Source of the DNA: Prorocentrum cordatum
Lineage: Eukaryota > Sar > Dinophyceae > Prorocentrales > Prorocentraceae
Reading direction: 5' to 3'
Assembly (NCBI GenBank): GCA_963575745.1
Contig: CAUYUJ010016148.1
Location: forward strand, 55,001-119,000
DNA length: 64,000 nucleotides
Under the pieces are notes generated by a model, which did no database searches, was not told where the DNA came from, and saw nothing but the letters and a program-made list of their open reading frames with translations. Below, piece by piece: positions 20,752 to 31,941 of the stretch. Each line of letters opens with the position of its first letter. The stretch's first letter is position 1. The translations under genes were made by a program, and so were the position numbers.

Positions 20752-23700
20752 GTCAGGGGCTCCGCAAGGGGGGGGGAGGGGCGGGTTCGTTTCGGACGAG
20801 GTTCGAGGTGTTCGGATGTTTGCGTCGGTTCTCCGCGGTGTCTCCAGCAGCCACGCCTCGCCGAGAGCGTCCTGGGCTTGCCCAGATCGTCCCGAACGGC
20901 CGCGGGAGATTTGAGCCACGCATGGCCCGAGAGCCAACGACTGGGGCAAGGCAGCTCGGGGGGGGGCGCGTCGACACCCAACCGCCCACTCATCGCCGAA
21001 GGGGGGTCCTTGAGCCCACCACGCCCAGGAAGGGTGCGGACTCGCCCTCGCCGGCCCGTCGCCGCTTCCAGCCCGCGGCTTCCCCCCTATGAGCCCGCTG
21101 CTCCGCCCCTGCCCGGCGCCACCCCTCGAGAGGTGATGCAGGTCTTCGAGGCGCTGCCCTTCGACCTGGACGCGGAGGAGGAGCGGCGGCTGCCCCACAG
21201 GGTCGTGCACCAGGCCGCGAGGCTGGCGCCGTGCCGCGCGCAGCTGATGCGGTGGCTGACCACCCGGGCCGAGCTGCTGGAGGCCCGGCTCCAGGCCCCC
21301 GACGCGGCCCTGCACCTGCTCGGCACGCTGGTGGCCTCCGCCGCGCCCGAGCACTGCAGGCCCGCGGCCGGGCAGCCGTACTGCCCGCTGGCCGCCGCCC
21401 TCGCGCGCGAGGGCGCGCAGGCCTTCCCCGAGGCGCGGGTGGCCAGCGGCGCGCTCTGGTGCGGCTCGCCCCCGCCCCTGGCGTCCGCCGGCTGCTGGGC
21501 CCGCGGCCTGCCCCCGCGCGGGGGCGCCGCGGAGGCCCGGCCCGGCGGCGCGGACGACGACGGCGTGGACACCATTGGGGGAGCGAACAAGAACGTGAAC
21601 CGAAAAGCTCGGAGGCCCGCGTGGATTTCTCGGATCGGCGCTGTGGCCCCCCAGCGGCGCTCCCGGCGCCGCCGCGCCAGGGAGGGAGGTCCAGCGCCGA
21701 TCCGCGAAGTCCGCGCGGACCTCCGAGTTGTTACGCTTGTGCCATGGTTCGTTCCCCTGACCATGCTGGAGCTCTTCCGGCAGCTGCTGTGCTGCGCGCA
21801 CGTGCGCCAGACGCACGGGCTCCGCCTGGGCCTGCAGGAGCTGCGCGGCCCGGGCGCCGAGAGGCTGGCTGCGGCGAAGCTGCTAGACAGGGCGCTCGCG
21901 CCGGAGCTGGTGGCCGAGGAGGTCCGCGCGCACGTGGGCCCGCTCTGCGAGTGGAGCGGAGTCAGCCTGGACGACGTGCTGGGCGAGTACGTGGCGGAGC
22001 TGGCGGACAGCTTCGCCTTGCCGAACGGCGAGGTCCGCCTCGAGCGGGCGGCAGCGGTCCTGCGCTGCGTGGGCAGCGTCGACCACCGGGCGCGGGGCCT
22101 CGTGGGCCTCCTGCAGCGCTGGGGCGGCGCCGAGGTGCCCCCGGAGCTGAAGCCGCTGGTGGACGAGTCCGCGGCGTGGCCGGCCTGCCACAGCCGCGCG
22201 GTGCGGGAGCAGCTCGCGCTAGCAGAGCTGCAGCGCATGCTGCGCAAGTACGGGCTCGGCGGGGGCTGCGTGACCTACCCTTTGTACAACGCCAGGCTCG
22301 TCAGCCACCTGCTCAGCCGCGTGGACGGGGACGCGGGCCCGCTGCAGGACGCTTTGGCCATCATAGGGATCTTCCCCCAGCACTTCTCGCGCGCGGAGGC
22401 GCTCTTCCTGTGCCTCTCCCACGTGGCTTCCGCAGTGGAGGGCGGCGGGGCGCCGCCAGAGGTTCTCCAGCGCAGGGCAGACCTGGCACTGGGCTGCGCG
22501 TCCTCGGGCGCGGAGCGGAGGGCCGCCGCCGCGTACTTCGCGACCTACTGCTGCGACCTGCTGGGCGAGTGGGCATGCGCGATCCAGTCGGGCCAGGCCG
22601 GGGCCACTCGCGGGCAGGCCGCGGCGCTGAAGAGCTGCTCCTCGGCCCTCTGCGCCCTGGCGATCGGCCTGTCGCACAGCGTGCTGCTGGCCCCGGAGGA
22701 CGCGGCAGGCGACGACCCGCGCCGCGATGCGGGCGACGGGGCGTTCGACCTCTTCGCCCGGCTGAGGTACGGGACGGGAAGACGACCACAGCCACTGCTT
22801 TTCTTTTGTTGCCGCCTTCCAGCCCGCAGAAACAAAGCAGCGGTTGTGGTCATTTTCGTTGAGCTTGGCACCAGGGAAATGACCACAACCACTGCTTCTT
22901 TTTCGGCCGGCTGGAAGGCGGCGCAAACAAGAGGCAGTGGCTGTGGTCATTTTCCCGTCCCGAATGAGGGGCCTGCATGACGAGTTCGACCTCTTCCTGG
23001 ACCCGCTGGACATCTCCAGGGGCCCCGCCGAGCCGCCGCAGGCGGCCGGCGCCTGCGGGCCCCGTGCGGAGCGGCCCGCCGTCGAGCTCTTCCGGCGGCA
23101 GGCGGCGCGGCTGCTCGGCGACGCGGGCGGCGACGCCGCCTGCGGCGGCGATGGCGCCCGCGTGACGCGGCTGCTGCGGCTCGGGCAGTTGCTCGGGCTG
23201 GCGGGTGCGCACGCGAGGCAGCTGGCCTTCCTGGAGGCCTGCCCGCGCGGGCTGGCCCACCTCTGCGCCGCCCTGCTGCCGCGGATGCTCGAATGCCGGG
23301 ACGCCGAGGGCCTCGAGGGCCTGGCGGGCTTCGTCCGCGAGGCTCGAGGATCAAGGAGTGGCGGGCGAGGCGTCCCGACTTGCCTATAGGCCCACCAAAG
23401 AATGTTCTAAGATATGTGCTGTTGCACGAGATGGTCTTACGATATGTCCGGCCGAGGCAGCCGTGTTTTTGGTATGAAGCGGCTTCGTGATCTAAGAACA
23501 CTGCTTCTGTTGTTAGAGCATTCGCTTGCCTTACAGACATGTGATTGTAGGCCTATAGGAATGCCGGGACGGTCGGTCCCAGCTCAGGAGGAGGAAGCAA
23601 GTGCATTATAAGCATCATTGCCCAGAGCCCCGCGCAGACTTCCCGGGTCTGCGTTGGACCCCATCTTGGGCACTTGTACAGGGGGGTCCAGCGCCGATCC

Positions 23701-26700
23701 GAGAATTCCACGCGGGGCTTTGCAAGTGTACAGTCGGGCCGCTGAAGAAGGAACCCTGTTTTCGTTGGGGAGGGGCTCAGCGTTCCTTAATTATTTTGCA
23801 GTTTGTCTTGAATTGTTATTGGGTCTTCCATGAGAAAGCGAAGTTTAACATACGGAGAATTTGCCTGGCGAAGAACCCAACCCCATGCAGTTGTGAATAC
23901 CGTCGTTGTTAGTATCGCCTTCGGTGGATCTCCTTATGGAGCCACGAAGCGCGTGAAGAGTGTGCCGAAATTGAGCGGATCCTTCATGCGGGCGTTGCTA
24001 CTGGGGCTTGACGTAGAACCCCCTTGATGGGGCCACAAAACGTGTGAGGGATGTGCCGAAATGGGGCGGGGACGCCATGCGGGCGTTGCCACTGGGGTCT
24101 TCGGTGAAGCTGCCTATGGGGCCACGAAACGTGCGAGGGGCGAGCGGCGATGATGGGGATGATCATGAAGATGCGCAGGGCCTTTCGTGGAGCTCCCTAT
24201 GGGGCCACGACATGTGTGAGGGGTGTGCCAAAATGGGGCGGCGCCGCCATGCGGACTGCGCCACTGGGACCTCGGGTGGAGCTCCCTATGGGGCCACGAA
24301 ACTTGTGATGGGTGTGCCAAAGTTGGGCGGCGCCGCCATGCGGACTGCGTCACTGCGATCTCAGGTGGAGCTCCCTATGGGGCCACGAATCGTGTGAGGG
24401 GCGGCGCCGCCATGCGGACGGCGCCACTGGGACCTCAGGTGGAGCTCCCTATGGGGCCACGAAACTCGTGATGGGTGTGCCAAAGTTGGGCGGCGCCGCC
24501 ATGCGGACTGCGCCACTGGGACCTCAGGTGGAGCTCCCTATGGGGCCACGACATGTGTGAGGGGCGGGCCACAATGGAGCGGCGCCGCCATGCGGACTGC
24601 GCCACTGGGACCTCAGGTGGAGCTCCCTATGGGGCCACGAAACTTGTGATTGGTGTGCCAAAGTTGGGCGGCGCCGCCATGCGGACTGCGCCAGTGGGAC
24701 CTCAGGTGGAGCTCCCTATGGTGCCACGAATCGTGTGAGGGGCGGCGCCGCCATGCGGACGGCGCCACTGGGACCTCAGGTGGAGCTCCCTATGGGGCCA
24801 CGAAACTTGTGATGGGTGTGCCAAAGTTGGGCGGCGCCGCCATGCGGACTGCGCCACTGGGACCTCAGGTGGAGCTCCCTGAGGGGCCACGACATGTGTG
24901 AGGGGCGGGCCACAATGGAGCGGCGCCGCCATGCGGACTGCGCCACTGGGACCTCAGGTGGAGCTCCCTATGGGGCCACGAAACTTGTGATTGGTGTGCC
25001 AAAGTTGGGCGGCGCCGCCATGCGGAATGCGCCACTGGGACCTCAGGTGGAGCTCCCTGTGGTGCCACAATGGAGCGGCGCAGCCATGCGGACTGCGCCA
25101 CTGGGACCTCAGGTGGAGCTCCCTATGGGGCCACGAGACGTGTGAGGGGTGTGCCCAGAGGGAGGGCGGCGCCGCCGTGCGGACTGCGCCACTGCGACCT
25201 TAGGTGGATCTCCCAATGGGGCCACGAAACGTGTGAGGGGTGTGCCCAGAGGGAGGGCAGCGCCGCCGTGCGGACTGCGCCACTGCGACCTTAGGTGGAT
25301 CTCCCTATGGGGCCACGAAACGTGTGAGGGGTGTGCCCAGAGGGAGGGAGGGAGGGAGGAGGGGGAGGAGGAGGAGGAGGAGGAGGAGGAGGAGGAGGAG
25401 GAGGAGGAGGAGGAGAGGAAAGGAGAGGAGATGAACGCGGGGACCGCCTCTTCGAAACGAGGACCCAACACCACAGGATGGTTGGGGACAAAAAGGGCCT
25501 CGTCTCCTAGGTAGGGCCCCTCATGACAGCGCTTCGTTCGACGGTTTGTGCCCCTGGCTCTTCCTCTGGAGGCCCTGCGGCGCATCTGCGAGGCGAGGCC
25601 TGGCGTCTGGCGCCCGGCGGAGCTGCTGCTGCAGCTGGCGCAGGTCGAGGAGACCATCTCCGGCTGCCTCTGCCGGTGCCCCCCGTCGGACATGGCCGCC
25701 CTGCTCGGGCTGGCCGGGGACGTGCAGCTGGCCATGGAGACGCTGCTCAGCTCGGACCTCCTCGACGCGGCCGGCAGAGGCCCCGCGGAGGGCACCGAGC
25801 TGGAGTCCCTGCCCACCGCGCACGCGCACTACCTGGGCAGCCTCCTGGCCTCGCCCGCGCCCGAGGCCTCGTGCGCGGCAGCGGCGCCCCGCGCCAGCGT
25901 GCTGCAGAAGACCTTCGTGGAGATCCCGCTGCTCATTCCTGGAGCCACCGCGGCGCAGGCGTCGAAGAGAAAGCCCAGGTCGATCATCGGCAGGTGTCAT
26001 CGCGCCGGTTGCTCCGACGCGTGGCCGCACGTCTTGGGGAGGGCGCCGGGGCCACCGGGGCAGACCCCGCCTCGGACGCGGTGGGCTTGCCGCGGGGTCT
26101 CTGCCGCGGTGCCAGTTGCGTCTCCTTGGGGCGCAGGACGCAGGGTTTGCCGGGGGTGTGCCGTGGTGTCCGCTTCGCCCACGTGGGCGCGTCGACGACA
26201 ATCGGCACGGCGACATCTTGACAAGCCCTCGGAGCTCCGCGCGGAGTTCTCTGGTCGGCGCTGGACCCTCCCGGCGGCACCTCCGGCGCCGCCCCTGGCG
26301 CGCTCCGCGCACGCGCTGGGGGGAGCGGTGCTTAGAGGCCCGCCCCAAATTATCTCAGAATAGATATCGAACATATGTACTATAGTTAAGGAACGTTGTA
26401 GGATAGTCATATGCTAGTTTGTTGGATCGGCGCTGGCCATGGCCAGCGCCGATCCAAGAACCCCGCAAGAGCCTCTGAAAGTTTTTATGTTGACGCAGAC
26501 CGCTCGTCTCGGGCCGGGCGAAAGGGGGGCATTGGGAAAGGGGGGGTTACGAAATCTGCTGCACGCAGCTGGTTTCGGCCCCACCGAGGGGCCCATTCCT
26601 CGATACATGGGCGCCTCCTGGCGCCGGGAAGATCAGCTACCTGAGCTGATTCTCAAACCCCCCCCTTTGCTATCCCCCCCTTCCGCCCGACCCGATCGTC

Positions 26701-29700
26701 TTCCCAGGCGGGCCTCGACTACCTCAGCTCCACGCGCGCGGCGCCCGCGGCGGCGGCGGTGCCCGCGGGGCCCCGCGCGGGCGCCGCCGCCGCGGGGGCG
26801 CCGCGGCCCCGGGCGCTGGCGCAGCTGCTCGCCGCCCTGCGCGCCAGCGAGTGCTTGGAGCTCGCGGCGTCGCTGCTGCTGCGGCACCCGGGCTCGTTCG
26901 ACGGCTCTTGAGTCAGGGGCAACGATGATGGAGGATGACGATTAATAAATGACCAGGGGTCATATTCACGCGGCGGCGCCCGGGATGACGATTAGAAAAA
27001 ACCGGCCGCGGGCTGGAAAACTATTCCTTTATAATCGTTCTCCTCCAGTCAGAAAATTGGGCAGAAATAGCAGCGAACTTGTTTTTTATTGTTCTCTCCC
27101 ATTTTTTAATTCATCGTCATCCCGCATTAGGAGATGATAGGCTCGTTTCGGACGAGTTTCAAGATTCTGGGCGTTTTCGTTTGGTCCCCACGGTTTTCAA
27201 GCCTCGGGATGCCTCGCAGCAGTTGCGCCTCGACGAGGGCGTTCGGGGCTGCCCGGATCGTCCCAAACGGCCGCAAGAGACTTGCGTTGTGACCCAGGAA
27301 CCAACGATTGGGGAATAGGCTCAGGGGGGAACGCATCGACCCCCGATCTCCCACTCATCGCCGATATGGGGCCAGATAACCCACCCAGCCAAAGGTGCAG
27401 ATTCGCCAACGGGGGCTTATCGCCGATCTCTCGGCGACGCATCGCCGATTCCAGCTCGATGCTTCCCCCCTTGGTCCCCCCCTGACGTTGCCTCCCATCG
27501 AAGAAGAAACACCAGATGAACACAAACTTTTGGAGCTTCGTGCAGGTTTCTCGGACCTGTGCCCAGGACCCCCTCGCGGCGCCTCTGGCGCCGCCCCTGG
27601 CGCGCTCCGCGTGGCAGGGAGAGGGGTCTTGCGCCGATCCAGGAGATTCGCGTGAACCTCCGAAGGTTTACAGTCGGGGCCCTGAACAAGGAATCCTTTT
27701 CGTTGGGGAGGGGCTCCGCGTTCCTTGAGTGTTTCACAGCTTGCCTCAGGCTTTCCTTATGTTTTCGACAGGAAATCGAAGGTTAACTTATGGAAAAAAA
27801 GGGGCCTCGTTCCTTATTTAGGGTTCCTTAGGTCAACGCCCCGACTGTATTTTTGTCAGGACATGTGCTGCCCCTCTAGGCTCGGACCTGCGCCAGCTGT
27901 GCCGCGACAGGGGCACCAGGGTGCTCCGCGCTGGCAACGGGGTGGACCACCAGCTGGCGCTGGCCTACATGGGCTGCCTGGACGCGAAGAGCCGACTTCG
28001 CGACAAAAAATGCATTTCGAGGAATCACGATCGGCAACCTAGAGACCCCATATTTGTCCGTTTTTGTCGAACCAGATCGATCTGCGATGGTCTTGGGGCC
28101 CGAAGCAGGGCGAAAACGCCCCAGTGTGAAAATGTGCAACGCCCTGACTTTGGACCGAGCATTTTCTTTGGGTGGAGGGCCAAGGGGTGAAATCTGAAAT
28201 GCCGTTTCGGTGGGTCTTCGAGGCCTGAATCTGCAAGAGGTGAGCCACAAGACGGATTGATCTTCGAGGTGCAGAAGCCCATACGGATTTCATCCTGAGC
28301 CCTCCACCCTCAGAAAGTGCTCAGTTGGAGGACTCGCGCGACGCGCGGGACATGCTCGTGTCCGCGCTGTCGTACCTGCGGACGGAGCAGCTGCAGACGG
28401 AGCACCACCGCCTCCAGCGGCTCGCCCGGCTCGGAGGGGACTTGGCCGTTCTGTGGGGCACCGCGAAGATGCGCGACCAGATGGCGCGCGTGGAGATCGA
28501 CGCGAGGTGGCCCGTTCCAGAAGCCCTGAGTTCGAACATGTTGACATCCCCCCACGTCCTCTCGCCAAGAGGTTACGATGGATGGCTTCTCTTAATTTTC
28601 GGCCTCCGGGGGCCTTCACCCGGCCCTGCGACTGTCAAACACGGATTCGGGATGAGAAGCCGGTCCCGGAGAATGGGTCCAGACCTCTGGGGGTCCACGT
28701 TCGGCGTCGGAGTTCTGGGTCTCCCGTGGGCGCATCTTCTGCGTCCGCCGCCGGCCCGCCCTCTTTGCGGGCAGTACTTATATCCATATCCAGAGCGTCG
28801 TGGACTTTTTGGGAAGAGGTGCCGCAGCGCCGAGGCGCACCAGATATGGATAAAATCAAGCCTCTTGGGGCCAGATTTGTATCCATATCCAGTGCGTCTA
28901 CGGTTTCTAGGGAAGATCGAGGGAGCGTAAGACCCGGGTTTGCCAGGACTCGGGTTCGCCATCGTTTTTTGACGACCGCGCCTCGGATTCTGACGAGGAG
29001 GAGTTTCGTGGGATGTCTGCAGCGGGAGGCCTCGTCAAAATGCAGGCTCGGCCTCGTTTTTTTTTTGTTGACGACCTCGTCGGGGATTTCCAAGTCCCCT
29101 GTACGGTAGGTCCGCGTCGTGTCGACCAGCGGCGACCCCAGCGCGGGCGTTCAAGGTTGAACGCCGCCGGCGACCCAGAATCGATCGATGTTGAACGATC
29201 GGACGTTGCGGCAGCGGCCGATCGTTCAAGGTTGAACGATCCCTGCGGTGTCAAAAACCAGCGCTGGGGTCGGCACGACGCGAACCTGCCGGACCCGGGT
29301 CTTACGCCCCCCGGAAACTGTTGCCCGCACTCTTTTTTGCCTCCGGCCTGCGCTGCCGCCACCCGCCCGCCGAGGCAGGGGCGACGCCGCCTCGCGCCCT
29401 CCGGGGCGAGGCCCGTCCCCGGGCGCCTCGGTCGCAAGCAGCAGCAGCACGAGCACAAACTTTTGTCAGGAAGGAGGAAAAAAAACACAGACACAATTCA
29501 TCGTCGATTCCCAGGACAATATGCGAAAATATGGGAAGTGTGTGTGGGGGGGGGGGAGACAGAAACCCAGAACATGTACGAAACTATGGGGAATCTTTTT
29601 ATTTGTGTGTATTTATTTGTGTGTCCTTGGGCCCCTTCATTTTGGAGGCCCGCGCGGGGTTCCCGGATCGGCGCTGGACCCCCCTCCCTCCGGAGAGACG

Positions 29701-31898
29701 AGAAGAAGCGGAGCATGAGGGGAACGATTGGAACAAACGATGACGAACATGTGGGCAAATAGTACAGTCGGGGCCCTGAAGAAGGAACCCTTTTCGTTGG
29801 GGAGGGGCTCGGTGTTCCTTGATTGTTCTACAGTTTACCTTCTGTCTTCCTGAGGTTTTCCATGGGAGGTCGAAGTTCAACTCATGGGAGGAAGGGGCCC
29901 CGTTCCTCATTTAGGGTTCCTTAGGTCAACGCCCCGGCTGTAGAATGGGACGTGGGAAGGCGAAGACCTGTGATCCTCCTCCTCCTCCTCCTCCTCCCTC
30001 CTCCTCCTCCTCCCTCCTCCTCCTCCTCCTCCTCCTCCCTCCTCCTCCTCCTCCTCCTCCTCCCTCCTCCTCCTCCTCCTCCTCCTCTCCTCCTCCTCCT
30101 CCCTCCTCCTCCTCCTCCTCCTCCTCCTCCTCCCCTGCAGTTGGACAACTGCAGGGCATCCCGGGAGCTGCGTCGACTCTCCCCGCGCTCTGGCGCGCGG
30201 GCCCCCGGCGCGCCGAGCGCGCGCCGGGGGCGGCGCCAGAGGCGCCGCGCCGGGGGGGGGCCCTGGGCGTGACTCCGAGACACCTGCACGAGGAGGAGAA
30301 GAGAGAGGAGGAGGAGGAAGAGGAGGAGGAGGAGGAGGAGGAGGAGGAAGAGGAGGAGGAGGAGGAAGAGTCGGGCCGGACGAAAGGGGGGGATTGGGAA
30401 AGGGGGGGCTACGAAATCTGCTGCGTGCAGCTGGTTTCGGCCCCGCCGCCGGGCCCATCCCTCGATACATGGGTCAGTGCAGACGGGGGTCAGTGCAGAC
30501 GGGGGTCAGCCAGAGCGCCGGATCTTGCAGGATCCTGCAGCGCCAGGGTCGCATTGACCCGAGGTTGGGGTGCAGGATCCTGCAGGATCCTGCAGGATCC
30601 TTCGCATTGACCCGGGTTTGGGTGCAGGATCTTGCAGGATTTTGCAGGCCGGATTGACCCGGGTCTGCATTGACCCGGGTCAGAAGATCCCCGTCTGACT
30701 CCGAGACACACCTGCACGAGGCTCCGAAAGTTTTCGTTTTGGTCAGTGCCCCCGTCCCTTTTTTCCTTCGGCCGCGTCCTCTCCCCCCCCCTCTCCTGCA
30801 CGGCGGCACAAGTCGCCCTCACGGCATCCCCGTCAAAGCCTCCCGTCGCCAGCGCAGTCACCTTCTGCCTTGCCGCCGGCGCAAACATGTCTTTGTCAGT
30901 GCCCCGAGTGCCCCTGTCCTGGCACAGCTGTCGCAGGTTTGGGTCGCGCGGAGTTCCTGGATCGGCGCACGACCCCCCTCCCTGCCACGCGGAGCGCGCC
31001 AGGGGCGGCGCTGGAGGCGCCGCCAGGGGGTCCGTGGCGCAGATCCGAGAAAGGTGCGCGAAGCTCCGAGAGTTTACTTCGAGTTGGAATCGACGATTCG
31101 TCGCCGACCACTTGCGAGAGGCCCGATTGGCCCCCGATGGCGATAGGCCCGTCTCAGAAGTCCGCGGGCGGATCTCCGACAGCTCACAGCCGTCACATTG
31201 AAACGGCCTGCCTGCAGGTGCCCCGCGGAAATGTCCTATCCCCTGGCGGCCCCAGGGATCCACAGAAGCCCTGTGGCACCCCAGGGCCTCAAACTCCTGA
31301 CGAGGAGCGCGCCCCGAGATTTTCCCTACGGCAGCAGCTCATCCCAGAGCTCCGACGTCGTGACCTCTTCACAGCGAGGGCCCCCCCCCTGAGGTCTGGA
31401 CCCCTTCCCGCGGGACCCCCCGAGTCGTTTTGCGACGGGCCCCGGGGCCCGGCGAGGGCCCTCAGGGGCGAAACGCTGCGCTTAAGACGCTCCGCCCGCG
31501 GGACTGCCCCTTCCCCCCCGAGTCGTTCTGCGACGGGCCCCGGGGCCCGGCGAGGGCCCTCGGCGGAGGCGAAGCGCTGCGCTCAAGACGCTCCGCCCAC
31601 GCTGCTCCGTGGCGACGGCTTGCGGGTTCGAGGCCCCGCGGCCCCACAGCCTTGGTGTCGCTCGGGCGTGTGCACCTTTTCTTGGCGGGGACTATTAAGG
31701 AGCATCCTGGATCAGCTTGCGAAAAAAAAAAAAAAAAAAAAAAAAAACGAAACCGAACAAAAAAGCACAGGGAAGGGACGTCCGAGCGATGGCCGGCAGA
31801 GGTCCCGGCCGTGGACCGCCCTGGATCCACCGCCGAGGGTCCCTGGGCCCGCGCACGGTCCCGCGGGGGCCGCCATCGGGGAACAGCTGCACAAAACA

Positions 31899-31941
<43 letters not shown>

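Larger units (their letters stand above)
23342..25571 (+). mobile_element. Composite 2.23-kb intron bounded by GAGGC repeats
   Basis: GC-AG intron, GAG|GC to GAG|GC. GAGGC occurs at 23339-23343 and 25569-25573, and the join restores FVRE-ALRRICEARP in phase 0. It holds family E, F and U elements, a large family T tandem array and a GAG microsatellite. The direct repeat fits an original small insertion later enlarged. Confidence 0.55.
25959..26707 (+). mobile_element. Composite intron bounded by CAGGCG repeats
   Basis: GC-AG intron from CAG|GCG (repeat at 25956-25961) to CAG|GCG (26705-26710), phase 0. The inside holds an inverted-repeat element at 25990-26223, family F fragments and family K copy 26509-26695, which ends 12 bp before the acceptor. 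Confidence 0.5.
26904..27879 (+). mobile_element. Composite intron bounded by GGCTC repeats
   Basis: GC-AG intron. GGCTC is at 26903-26907 and 27879-27883, and the acceptor is CTCTAG|GCTC. The ends of the insertion, TTGAGTCAGGGGCA and TGCCCCTCTA, form a short inverted repeat. It contains family H, B, F and U copies. Joining gives SFDG-SDLRQLC. Confidence 0.55.
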
